DNA of 32,538 nt from Pseudomonadota bacterium (GTDB lineage Bacteria > Pseudomonadota > Alphaproteobacteria > Acetobacterales > Acetobacteraceae), in the NCBI GenBank assembly GCA_021846225.1, contig JAJZCG010000028.1, positions 1 to 32,538 of the forward strand, written 5' to 3'. The translations under genes were made by a program, and so were the position numbers. The notes under the pieces were generated by a model that had not been told where the DNA came from, made no database searches, and saw nothing but the letters and a program-made list of their open reading frames with translations. Position 1 is the stretch's first letter; each line of letters opens with the position of its first letter. Shown here one piece after another: positions 24,869-32,538 of this stretch.

Positions 24869-25533
24869 AAATCCTGGTCACCAGGCCGGAGCCGGGCGCG
24901 AGCGCCACGGCGGCGCGGCTGGTGGCCATGGGGCATGAGCCGTTGCTGGCGCCATGTCTGGCGGTAACCGCGCGGCCCGCGCATCTGCCCGCAAATCCGG
25001 CGGCGCTGGTTATCACCAGCGGCCAGGCGGTGCCCGCATTGCCGCCCGCGCTGCATAACGTGCCGGTGTTCTGCGTGGGCGATGCCACGGCCGGCAAATT
25101 GCGCGCGGCGGGGTTTGCCCGCGTGGAGAGCGCCAGCGGCGACGCGGCGGATCTGCTCCGGTTGATCCGCGAACGCCATTTACCCGGCTTGCATGTGCTG
25201 GCGGTGGGCGAGCGCCACGGGCAGGCCCTGGCGCGGCAGTTGCGGGAGGCGGGGTTTGCGGTGGTGCGCCGCACGGTCTATGCTGCCCGGCCGCTGCGCA
25301 CGCTGCCCGAGGCCGCCCGCGCCGCGCTGGCGGGCGGGGAAATCGGTGCGGCCTTGTTCTATTCCGCCGAGTCGGCCCGCGCGTTTATCCGCCTGAATCC
25401 GCCCGGCACCGCTAAAATCATCGCCTGCGCGCTCAGCCCCGCGGTGGCCGCCGCGCTGGGCGGCTTGCCCTGGCGCGCAATTCGTGCCGCATTAGCACCC
25501 AGCGAGGCGGATCTGATGGCATTGTTATCATGA
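24865..25533 (+). CDS. hemD: Uroporphyrinogen-III synthase
   Basis: 222 residues starting at a GTG that overlaps the hemC stop. HemD closes and inverts hydroxymethylbilane to uroporphyrinogen III. Family sequence is poorly conserved, but ILVTRPEPGASATAARL, ALVITSGQAVPAL, FCVGDATAGKLRAAGF, LFYSAESARAFI and the two-domain length fit. Its position between hemC and the mitofilin-like gene is the standard alphaproteobacterial arrangement. The next gene starts in its stop codon (ATGA). Confidence 0.93.
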   Translation: MKILVTRPEPGASATAARLVAMGHEPLLAPCLAVTARPAHLPANPAALVITSGQAVPALPPALHNVPVFCVGDATAGKLRAAGFARVESASGDAADLLRLIRERHLPGLHVLAVGERHGQALARQLREAGFAVVRRTVYAARPLRTLPEAARAALAGGEIGAALFYSAESARAFIRLNPPGTAKIIACALSPAVAAALGGLPWRAIRAALAPSEADLMALLS

Positions 25534-26390
25534 GCGAGACCGAAACCGAGACCGAAACCGAGACCAAACCCAAGGCCGCAACCGCGAAACCGGCGGCGCC
25601 CAAGCCGCGCCGCTCGCTTTGGCCGGTGTTTCTGCTGCTCAGCTTCGTCATCCTGGCGGGCGGCGAGGGGTATTTGTGGCGGCTCCAGCAATCCCTGGCC
25701 GGGCAGGGCACGGCGGTCGCCGTGTTGCAGGCGCAGGTGGCTGATCTGCGGGCCCAGGCGGCTAGCGCCCAGCCGGGGCCGGACAGCATCGCCACCCAGG
25801 CGGATCTGTCGCTGAAATTCGCGACGCTGAGCGCTCAGGTGAACGCCATGCAGGCCCAGCTCGCCGCTGACCACGGCACGCTGACAACCCTGCAGGTGAA
25901 CGCCACGGACTTAACCAAGCTCACCGCGCGCATCGCCTTGCTCAACCAGTTGGAAACCGCGCGCATGGCGCTGGATGCCGGGATGCCGCTTGGCACCATC
26001 GCCAACGCCCCGCCCGCGCTGGCGCAGTTCGCCGCCACGGCCCCGCCCACCGCGGCGGCGCTGCGCCTTGGCTTCCCCGCGGCCGCGGCCGCCGCCGAGG
26101 CCGCCAGCATCGCCGGGAACACCCAGGGCGGCGTCTGGGCGCGGGTGCTGCTGCGGCTGGATCATTTCATCACCATCCGCCAGGGCGCGCATGTGCTCGT
26201 CGGCAGCCCGGCTTCCGGCGTGCTGGCCCAGGCGCAAACACTGCTGAACGCGGGAGACCTCGCCGGCGCGGTGGCGCAGGTGGACACGCTCAGCCAGTCC
26301 ACGCAGCAGGCCATGGGCGGCTGGCTGGCCCAGGCAAAGGCCCTGCTGGCGGCGCGCGCGGCGCTGATCGCCCTGGCCGGGCAGGCTTAG
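25530..26390 (+). CDS. Mitofilin-like (COG4223) inner-membrane protein
   Basis: 286 residues. A short cytosolic N-terminus holds five Glu-Thr pairs then Lys/Pro/Ala-rich sequence (3-27). One transmembrane helix (about 30-48, LWPVFLLLSFVILAGGEGYLW) follows, then coiled-coil (about 55-125) and an Ala-rich helical C-terminus. This matches the mitofilin-like proteins beside hemD in alphaproteobacteria, relatives of the mitochondrial cristae-organising protein Mic60. The place is that of HemX in other proteobacteria. A structural role in the membrane is inferred. Start overlaps hemD (ATGA); hemY follows after four bases. Confidence 0.85.
   Translation: MSETETETETETKPKAATAKPAAPKPRRSLWPVFLLLSFVILAGGEGYLWRLQQSLAGQGTAVAVLQAQVADLRAQAASAQPGPDSIATQADLSLKFATLSAQVNAMQAQLAADHGTLTTLQVNATDLTKLTARIALLNQLETARMALDAGMPLGTIANAPPALAQFAATAPPTAAALRLGFPAAAAAAEAASIAGNTQGGVWARVLLRLDHFITIRQGAHVLVGSPASGVLAQAQTLLNAGDLAGAVAQVDTLSQSTQQAMGGWLAQAKALLAARAALIALAGQA
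25536..25565 (+). repeat. Glu-Thr coding 12-base repeat
   Basis: GAGACCGAAACC is repeated two and a half times, coding (Glu-Thr)5. The alternation of GAG and GAA codons is preserved, so the tract expanded by 12-base units. Confidence 0.85.
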
Positions 26391-26394
26391 GCCC

Positions 26395-27594
26395 ATGCTC
26401 CGCGCGGTCAAATTCATCCTCATCGCAGCGGTTGTTCTGCTGCTGGCGTGGTGGATCGGCGGGCTGCCCGGCAGCGTGAGCGCGACCTCCGGCGGCTACA
26501 CGGTTGAAACCTCGGTCCCCGCGGCACTTTTGCTGCTGTTCCTCATCGCCTTGCTGTTCACCGTGCTGCTGCGCGTGGCGGGCGGGCTGCGCCGCGCGCC
26601 GGGTGGCTTCAGCGCCTGGCGTGGCGGGCGGCGGCACAAATTGGGCGAGGTGGCCGTGCAGCGCGGGCTGGTGGCGCTGGCCGCCGAGGATGCCAAGGCC
26701 GCCTGGGCCGAGGCCGGGCGGGCGCGTAAGCTGCTCGGCGATACGCCGCTGGTGCTGCTGATCACCGCCGAGGCGGCGCGGCTTTCCGGCAAGGCCGCCG
26801 AGGCGCAGGCGGCATTCAGCCAGCTCAGCCAGCATGAGGAAATGGGCTTCCTGGGCCATCGCGGCCTGTTGCGGCACCATCTGGACCAAGGCGACCACGA
26901 GACCGCCAAAACCCACGCGGCGGCGGCGGAGGCGCGCTACCCCGGCAGTGCCTGGGTGCGTGCCCAGCGGCTGGAGCTGGCATTGCGCGAGCAGGATTTC
27001 CGCGCGGCGCTGCGGCTGACGCAGGCGCCCGCCGAGGTGGCGGCGCTGGCCACGGCGGCGGCGCAGATGAGCACGGAAAAGGGTCAGGCGCTCAGCTTCG
27101 CCAAACAGGCGGTAAAGGCCGATGCCAAACTGGCTCCCGCGGTGGTGGCCCTGGCGCAGGCGTTGCGTGCCGCGGGCAAGCCGCGCGCTGCCAGCAAGGC
27201 ATTGCGCGCCGGCTGGGCGGCGGCGCCCAATCCGCTCATCGCGCAGGCCTATCTGGCGCCGGTGAACGGGTTGATCGAACAGGTGCAGGCGGCGGCGGAG
27301 CTGGCGGCGGAAAACCCCGGCCATGCCGAGTCCGAGCTGCTGCTGGCGCAAACCTCGCTCCACGCCGCCCTCCCGGCGGAAGCCCGGCGCCACGCGCAGG
27401 CGGCGATTGCGGCAGGCGCTACGGATGCCCGCGCGCGCGATGTGCTGGCCAGCCTGGAGGGTAATCCCCCCGGCGGCGGGACAAAACCGGCCTGGGTGTG
27501 TAGCGCCTGCCATACGCCCCAGGAAAACTGGGCGGCGCTCTGTCCGGCCTGCCACAAGCCCGGCACGCTGGCATGGCAGACTTCCGCCGCCTGA
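26395..27594 (+). CDS. hemY: HemY-like TPR membrane protein with zinc ribbon
   Basis: 399 residues. Two N-terminal transmembrane helices (about 5-22 and 41-62) are followed by a long Ala-rich helical repeat domain of TPR type, as in the HemY N-terminal family. The C-terminus has a four-cysteine zinc ribbon (Cys369, 372, 383, 386 in WVCSACHTP and LCPACHKPG), common in alphaproteobacterial members. HemY is always near late tetrapyrrole genes; in E. coli it interacts with heme pathway enzymes, but its reaction is not established. It is unrelated to Gram-positive HemY oxidase. The last 22 bases overlap the start of the next gene. Confidence 0.9.
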   Translation: MLRAVKFILIAAVVLLLAWWIGGLPGSVSATSGGYTVETSVPAALLLLFLIALLFTVLLRVAGGLRRAPGGFSAWRGGRRHKLGEVAVQRGLVALAAEDAKAAWAEAGRARKLLGDTPLVLLITAEAARLSGKAAEAQAAFSQLSQHEEMGFLGHRGLLRHHLDQGDHETAKTHAAAAEARYPGSAWVRAQRLELALREQDFRAALRLTQAPAEVAALATAAAQMSTEKGQALSFAKQAVKADAKLAPAVVALAQALRAAGKPRAASKALRAGWAAAPNPLIAQAYLAPVNGLIEQVQAAAELAAENPGHAESELLLAQTSLHAALPAEARRHAQAAIAAGATDARARDVLASLEGNPPGGGTKPAWVCSACHTPQENWAALCPACHKPGTLAWQTSAA

Positions 27595-29225
27595 GAGCCT
27601 GCGCGGCGGCGCTCTTTTTGTCCGCCGCGCCCGCTTTCGCCCAAACGCCCGCGTTGCCTCAAGAACCGGGCGATTGCGGCACCATCATCATCCCGCCAGG
27701 GCTGGGCATCGGCCCGGGGGCGGACATCACCTCCTTCAATCCGCTGTTCATCACCTCCGCCTATAACGCCGAAGCCGCCGGGCTGATGTTCGAGTCGCTG
27801 CTGTGGATCAACCGCGATCACCAGATCAACTGGCAGCGCAGCATCGCCAGCAGCATCACCACCCCGGATGCCGGCAAAACCTACGATGTGACCATGCGCC
27901 CCTGGCTGTGGTCTGACGGCGTGCCGGTTACCTCGCAGGATGTTCTCTACGCCTTCAAGCTCATCAAGGCTTACGGCACCAGCTACGCCGGCTATGGCGC
28001 GGGCGGCATGCCCGGCCTCATCGCCAGCTTAACGGCCAGTGATGCCGCGCATTTCCAGGTGGTGCTCAAACACCGGGTCAACCCGGACTGGTTCATCCTC
28101 AACGGCTTGCCGCAACTCGCCCCTTTGCCGCAACACGCCTGGGCGCGCTACAACACCGATCAGATCTGGCAGGGCCAGAGCAGCCCGGCGTTTTTCCGCG
28201 TATCGGACGGGCCGCTGCTGCTGCGCGGCTTCACCGTTGGCGTCGATGCGCTCTTTACCCCCAACCCGCGCTATGGCGGCGGGCCGATGCATTTCTCGCG
28301 CTTCATCATGAAATTCGAAAACGCCGAGGGGCAGGAATTGCAGGCGGTGGAATCGGGCGATCTGGACATGAGCAATCTGCCCTTTGCCCTCTACGCGCAG
28401 GCATCGCACCTGCCGGGCGTGCACGTGCTCACCTTGCCGCCCGCTTATGCCTGGCATGAGCTGATCCCCAATCTCGCCAATCCCCGCACGCGCTATTTCG
28501 GTGATGTACGGGTCCGCCAGGCAATCGCCGATGCGATCGGCCAGCAGCAGATCATCAGCCTCGCCATGCACGGCCACGGCCTGCCCGACTACGGCCCGGT
28601 GCCGGTGGTGCCGCCCACGTTTCTCTCCCCCGCGGCAAAGGCCGGGAATTATCCGGTGGGCTACAACCCCGCGAAGGCGCGCGCGCTGCTGGCGGCGGCG
28701 GGCTACGCGCCGGGGGTGGATGGCATTATGCGCAAAGGCGGCCAGAAAATTTCCTTCACGCTGGAAATTCCGGCCGGTCAGCCGCTGCGCATCGAAATGG
28801 CGGAGCTGATCCAGCAGGATCTGCGCGCGGTGGGGATTGCGATGCAAATCCGTCAGGTCGAATTCAACAAGATGCTGAGCCAGATGGTGCACGAGCCGCA
28901 TGCGTGGGAGGCGATCCTGGTCGGGGAAAACCTCGCCGCCTACCCCTCCGGCGAGGATATGTTCGTCACCGGCGGATATTTGAACAACAACGGCTACAGC
29001 GACAAAAAAATGGACGCGCTGGTGACGCAAAGCACTGACGAACCGGGCCTGGCCGGGCTCTACGCCTACCAGGATTACGCCAGCGCGCAGCAGCCGGTCA
29101 TTTTTCTGCCCAACGAGCAATATTCGCTGCTGGTTCGCAACGGGCTGCATGGCGTGGACGATTTCATCAACCCGCTGGGCGGCTGGGCGCCGGAGAAACT
29201 CTATTGCACGGCCCCCGCGCCATGA
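27573..29225 (+). CDS. ABC transporter substrate-binding protein, family 5 (peptide/nickel type)
   Basis: 550 residues with a Sec signal peptide (RRLRACAAALFLSAAPAFA, cleavage near residue 24). The mature protein has the SBP_bac_5 layout: ADITSFNPLF near the start, FESLLWINRD, then RPWLWSDGVPVTSQDVLYAFKLI, GDVRVRQAIADAI and ALLAAAGYAPG. Such proteins bind oligopeptides, nickel complexes, heme or similar solutes. Its start overlaps hemY by 22 bases and its stop overlaps the first permease (ATGA), so it belongs to the heme operon by translation. Ligand is unknown; tetrapyrrole precursor or peptide is an inference from context. Confidence 0.9.
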   Translation: MADFRRLRACAAALFLSAAPAFAQTPALPQEPGDCGTIIIPPGLGIGPGADITSFNPLFITSAYNAEAAGLMFESLLWINRDHQINWQRSIASSITTPDAGKTYDVTMRPWLWSDGVPVTSQDVLYAFKLIKAYGTSYAGYGAGGMPGLIASLTASDAAHFQVVLKHRVNPDWFILNGLPQLAPLPQHAWARYNTDQIWQGQSSPAFFRVSDGPLLLRGFTVGVDALFTPNPRYGGGPMHFSRFIMKFENAEGQELQAVESGDLDMSNLPFALYAQASHLPGVHVLTLPPAYAWHELIPNLANPRTRYFGDVRVRQAIADAIGQQQIISLAMHGHGLPDYGPVPVVPPTFLSPAAKAGNYPVGYNPAKARALLAAAGYAPGVDGIMRKGGQKISFTLEIPAGQPLRIEMAELIQQDLRAVGIAMQIRQVEFNKMLSQMVHEPHAWEAILVGENLAAYPSGEDMFVTGGYLNNNGYSDKKMDALVTQSTDEPGLAGLYAYQDYASAQQPVIFLPNEQYSLLVRNGLHGVDDFINPLGGWAPEKLYCTAPAP

Positions 29226-30175
29226 TCCGCATGGTGGCGCGGCGGCTGGCCGCATCCGGGCTTTCCATCTTCATCTTGGTGACTCTGGTTTTCTTCATGG
29301 CGCATCTCACGCCCGGCGGCCCGGCGTATTCCATCCTCGGCCTCAAGGCGAATGCCACCTCTCTCTCTCAGCTCAATGCCCGCCTCGGGCTTAACCAGCC
29401 GTTGCTGCAACAATATGGCCTGTGGTGGTGGCATCTGGCGCATGGGCGGCTGGGTTATTCCTATCTGCTCAACCGCCCGGTGGGCGCGCTGCTCTGGCGC
29501 TATGAGCTCAACACGCTGCTCCTCTACACCCTCGCCATTTCGCTCAGCACTTTTTTGTCGATTTTTCTGGGGCTGGCGCAGGGGGTGTATTTTGGGCGCT
29601 GGCCGGCCCGGCTCATCGGCGCGTTCCAGCTCGGGTTTTACGCATCGCCGCCGTTTTTCGTGGCCGCCATGCTGGTGCTCTGGGCCTGCGTGCGCCACCG
29701 CTGGCTGCCCGCCAGCGGCATGGTCAACCTTCGCCTCGCGCATCCGGGCCTCGCCAGCTACGCGGCGCATCTGGTGCTTCCGGTCATCACCGTCACGCTG
29801 TTCACCACCGCTTCGCTCTCGCGCTATTTCGGCGAGGCGGTGCATGAGGAGCTGGCGCGTGACTATGTGCGCACCGCGCGGGCGAAAGGTGTGGGTTTCA
29901 CCGCCATTCTTTTCACCCATGTGCTGCGCAACGCGCTGCGCCCGCTGGTCACCATGCTGGGCCTCTCGTTTCCGTATATTTTCACCGGCGGCGTCATCGT
30001 GGAGTCGGTGTTCAACTATCCCGGCCTGGGGTGGCTGATGTGGCGCTCCGCATTGGCGCAGGATTATCCCATCCTCATCGCCATCGTGCTGGTCATCGGC
30101 CTGCTCACCGTGCTGGGCAATCTGCTGGCGGATGTGGTGAACGGCCTGCTCGACCCCAGAGCAAGTTATGAGTAG
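29222..30175 (+). CDS. ABC transporter permease, DppB/OppB type
   Basis: 317 residues, about six transmembrane helices. N-terminal RRLAASGLSIFILVTLVFFMAHLTPGGP is the typical DppB first helix with the conserved PGGP. The ATP-binding-protein contact loop appears near REL-type sequence DYVRTARAKGVGF, followed by HVLRNALRPLVTMLGL. The ATG at 29222 overlaps the upstream stop; an earlier ATG at 29204 lies inside the previous gene. The C-terminus (ASYE, TAG at 30173-30175) lies in a triplicated 14-base repeat. Confidence 0.93.
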   Translation: MIRMVARRLAASGLSIFILVTLVFFMAHLTPGGPAYSILGLKANATSLSQLNARLGLNQPLLQQYGLWWWHLAHGRLGYSYLLNRPVGALLWRYELNTLLLYTLAISLSTFLSIFLGLAQGVYFGRWPARLIGAFQLGFYASPPFFVAAMLVLWACVRHRWLPASGMVNLRLAHPGLASYAAHLVLPVITVTLFTTASLSRYFGEAVHEELARDYVRTARAKGVGFTAILFTHVLRNALRPLVTMLGLSFPYIFTGGVIVESVFNYPGLGWLMWRSALAQDYPILIAIVLVIGLLTVLGNLLADVVNGLLDPRASYE

Positions 30176-30201
30176 CAAGCTATGAGTAGCAAGTTATGAA
30201 T
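30160..30201 (+). repeat. Triplicated 14-base repeat forming coupled mini-cistrons
   Basis: AGCAAGTTATGAGT occurs at 30160-30173, 30174-30187 (one change) and 30188-30201 (one change). Each copy contains ATGA. ATG 30168 and ATG 30182 both read M-S-S-K-L then TGA, and each TGA overlaps the next ATG; the third ATG (30196) is the start of the second permease. The stop of the first permease is in the repeat too. Confidence 0.9.
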
Positions 30202-31002
30202 AATCGCGCCGGGTTGCGCGCGGGGCTGGCGCTGGCCGGGTTGCTCTTTTGCCTCGGCTTCATCGCGCCGTTGCTGGTCACGGCGGACCCCTACGCCATC
30301 CACCCCGCATACGCGCTGCACCCCCCCAGCCTCATGTTTCCGCTGGGCACGGACGAATTGGGCCGCAACGAATTATGGCTGATTTTATCGGGCAGTTTCG
30401 CCACGCTCTCGGTCGCGCTCCCGGCGGCGGCGCTGGCGTTTGCCACCGGCGCGGCCTATGGCTTGGCCTCCGGCCTCGCGCCCGCCTGGCTGGACCATAT
30501 GCTCATGCGCCTGCTCGATGCCATGCTGGCCCTGCCCAGCCTGATCGTGCTGCTCTTCTTCGCCTCGCTGGTGCCGCTCAACAATATCAGCCTCGTCCTG
30601 TTGCTCGGCCTCATCTCCTGGCCCGCCCTGGCGCGCCTCGTGCGCAATGAGGCATTGGCCCAGCGCGGGCGGGATTTTGTGCTGGCGGCCGAGCAGTCCG
30701 GCGCCTCGCGGTTTTATATCGCGCGTGTGCATCTGCTGCGCGTCATGGCGCCGGTGCTGGTGGTCAACGGCACATTCATGGTGGGTGACGCCATTTTCTC
30801 CTTGAGCGCGCTCAGCTTTTTGGGTCTTGGCGTGCAGCCGCCGCAAGTGAGCTGGGGCAGCCTGCTGCAATCGGCGCTCAACATCATCGCGCTGGACCCA
30901 TGGTGGCTGATCCTTCCGCCCGGCCTGCTGGTGTTCGCCTCCCTGCTGGCCGCCTCGCTCACCGGCCAGGGGTTGCTGGCGCGCTGGGGCAATGCGCGAT
31001 GA
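30196..31002 (+). CDS. ABC transporter permease, DppC/OppC type
   Basis: 268 residues, five to six transmembrane helices. HPPSLMFPLGTDELGRNELW is the DppC-type hallmark after helix 1, and the coupling loop is GRDFVLAAEQSGASRFYIARVHLLR. LSFLGLGVQPPQVSWGSLL near the C-terminus is also typical. It is the partner of the upstream permease. Its start lies in the third copy of a 14-base repeat and lacks a good ribosome-binding site, so it may rely on re-initiation. The ATPase gene starts in its stop (ATGA). Confidence 0.93.
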   Translation: MNNRAGLRAGLALAGLLFCLGFIAPLLVTADPYAIHPAYALHPPSLMFPLGTDELGRNELWLILSGSFATLSVALPAAALAFATGAAYGLASGLAPAWLDHMLMRLLDAMLALPSLIVLLFFASLVPLNNISLVLLLGLISWPALARLVRNEALAQRGRDFVLAAEQSGASRFYIARVHLLRVMAPVLVVNGTFMVGDAIFSLSALSFLGLGVQPPQVSWGSLLQSALNIIALDPWWLILPPGLLVFASLLAASLTGQGLLARWGNAR

Positions 31003-32424
31003 GCGCGGTGCTGCGCGTGGAGGATCTCGGCGTTGCCTTGCCGCGCGGCGGCCGCGGCGTGCCGATTGTCGAGGGCTTGAACCTCACCATCAACGCGGGT
31101 GAGATGCTGGCGCTGGTGGGCGAGAGCGGCTCGGGCAAAACCATCGCGGCGCTCTCCCTCATGCGCCTGCTGCCCCCCGGCGCCACGCTCACGGGCAATA
31201 TCTGGCTGGGCGGGCAGAACCTCGCGCGCCTGCCTGAATCCGCGCTGCGCCGCGTGCGCGGGCGCGAGACCGGCATGGTCTTCCAGAGCCCGCTGGCGGC
31301 GCTCAACCCCTCGCGCACCGTCGCCTCGCAGATCGCCGAAGCCTGGCGCGTGCATAACGGCGGCGGCAAAAACACCGCGCGCGTGCTGGAGCTGTTGGGC
31401 GAGGTCGGCATCCCCAACGCGGCGGCGCGGCTGGAGGATTACCCTCACCAGTTCTCCGGCGGCCAGCGCCAGCGCGTGCTGCTCGCCATGGCGCTCGCCT
31501 GCTCGCCCAAATTGCTCATCGCCGATGAACCCACCTCCGGGCTGGACCCGCTGATCGCCCGCCAGATCATGGAGCTCATCGCTCGGCTGCGCCGCGAGCT
31601 GAACATGGCGGTGCTCTTCGTCACGCATGATCTCTCGGTGGTGGAGGCGCATGCGGATGCCGTGCAGGTGCTCTATGCCGGAAAATCCGTCGAGTGGGGC
31701 CGCGCGAAACAGTTTTTCGCACATCCCAGGCACCCTTACAGCGCGGCGCTGCTGGGCTCCATCGCGCGCCTCGGCCAGGTGCGGCTGCACAGCATCCCGG
31801 GCAGCCTGCCCGAGCCTGAATCCCGCCCGCCCGGCTGCCGCTTTGCCCCGCGCTGCGCGTTTCGCCAGCCAGATTGCGCGGCGTCTTTTCCCCCGCCCTC
31901 GCCATGCGGCCCCACCGCCGCCGCCTGTTTTTACCCCCGGCCGATGCAGAATCACGAAGCCAGCGTTGAAGCTTTTTCAACAGCGCCGCCGCGGACATTC
32001 CCCCCCCAATTGCAGGTGCGCAATCTCACGGTGCGCTACAAGGGCAAATCGGGCTGGCGCCGCGCCGCCGCCGCGCCCCCCTCGCTGTCTGACGCCAGTT
32101 TTGCCCTGGGCCGTGGCGAGTGCCTGGGCGTGGTGGGTGAGAGCGGCTCGGGCAAATCCACGCTTGGCCGCGCGGTGCTGCAAATGCTGCCCTATGAGGG
32201 GCAGGTTTTGCTGGAAGATACCGACCTTGCCACTCTGCGCGGCGCCGCCGGGCGGGCGCGGCGCCGGCGCCTGCAACTGGTGTTTCAAGACCCGCGCGAA
32301 TCCATGAACCCGCGCCTGCGCATAGGCGAGATCATCGCCGAGCCGCTACGCCTGCAAGGCCAGCTCTCCCAGGCGCAACTGCGCGAAAACGTGGAGACCC
32401 TGCTGCGCCGCGTCGGCCTCAATG
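30999..32424 (+). pseudogene. Double-ATPase ABC protein (DppDF/YejF type), interrupted by IS66
   Basis: The frame reads 483 residues to a TAA at 32448-32450, but only 475 are native. First ATPase: Walker A GESGSGKT (41-48), signature FSGGQRQ (152-158), Walker B LLIADEP (172-178) and switch His210, then a C-terminal oligopeptide/dipeptide domain with Cys280, 286, 293 and 303. Second ATPase: Walker A GESGSGKS (380-387), Q-loop VFQDP (428-432), and then it stops before the signature and Walker B. The break falls where GTAAGC, an IS66-type end, begins. Fused double ATPases of this kind serve YejABEF- and Opp-like importers. The transporter is probably inactive here unless the first domain works alone. 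Confidence 0.88.
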
Positions 32425-32538
32425 GTAAGCGATGCTCTGCGGCCCTGTAATTTGGCTTTGACTTTTGCGTCAGGCTGTGGCTGCCGGCTTCCAGCACCAG
32501 GGCATAAGTTCGTCGATGCGTGCCTGAGGCCATCCGTT
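32425..32538 (-). mobile_element. IS66-family insertion sequence, left-hand part only
   Basis: Sequence changes character at 32425, where the element starts with GTAAGC, the typical IS66-family terminus. About 45 non-coding bases follow, then a transposase tail on the minus strand. IS66 elements make an 8-base target duplication; CCTCAATG (32417-32424) is the expected copy. The rest lies beyond the window. Confidence 0.85.
32470..32538 (-). CDS. IS66 transposase (TnpC), C-terminal fragment at window edge
   Basis: The last 22 residues read NGWPQARIDELMPWCWKPAA then TA and TGA on the minus strand. The RIDELMPWxW motif followed by a short tail is the C-terminal end of IS66-family DDE transposases. 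The gene enters from the right edge and ends 45 bases from the element terminus, as in intact IS66 elements. Confidence 0.85.
   Translation of the reverse strand, partial: NGWPQARIDELMPWCWKPAATA

Noticed and set aside
30160-30201. CRISPR-like array from the triplicated repeat
   Set aside because: Units are contiguous 14-base copies without spacers, so this is a simple tandem repeat.

Overview
The window is high-GC bacterial DNA from an alphaproteobacterium, most likely an acetic-acid-bacteria relative (Acetobacteraceae). I infer this from the hemC-hemD-mitofilin-hemY order, the DUF2849/CysI/DUF934 sulfite-reduction genes, the tsaD-rlmJ-gpsA string and the codon bias; it is not proven by a marker gene. 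Genes are densely packed and many overlap by ATGA or GTGA junctions. I see no rRNA, tRNA or CRISPR array.

Bases 1-3.2 kb hold an outer-membrane beta-barrel gene with its own terminator, then a divergent Lrp-type regulator and alanine dehydrogenase pair with two inverted repeats between them. Bases 3.4-8.1 kb are a three-gene operon for a 2-oxoacid oxidoreductase: a GltD-like flavin/iron-sulfur subunit, a fused gamma-alpha subunit and a thiamine-diphosphate beta subunit. Bases 8.1-10.9 kb carry a long leader with mutually exclusive hairpins, then a DUF2849-sulfite reductase fusion and DUF934.

Bases 10.95-11.13 kb hold a long hairpin and two tandem structured repeats lying in the 3' region of a minus-strand succinate-semialdehyde dehydrogenase gene. 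The minus strand continues upstream with an AidB homologue, a VirK/YbjX (DUF535) protein, UvrC, FolB and a zinc alcohol dehydrogenase (11.1-19.2 kb), so DNA-repair genes are over-represented here. Bases 19.3-21.0 kb carry ahcY and a small membrane protein on the plus strand. Bases 21.0-23.8 kb carry tsaD-rlmJ-gpsA on the minus strand.

From 23.9 kb to the right edge, one tightly overlapping plus-strand operon runs from porphobilinogen deaminase through HemD, a mitofilin-like protein and HemY into a complete set of family-5 (peptide/nickel type) ABC transporter genes: binding protein, two permeases and a double ATPase. The second ATPase domain is cut at 32424/32425 by the end of an IS66-family element, whose transposase tail runs off the window. 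Heme synthesis and uptake are thus physically coupled, and the transporter is probably broken in this strain.

The points most worth a second look are the paired structured repeats at 10997-11128, the switch-like leader at 8242-8299, the DUF2849-CysI fusion, the KorCAB-type operon, the chain of five-codon mini-cistrons at 30160-30201, and the heme/ABC operon with its IS66 insertion.
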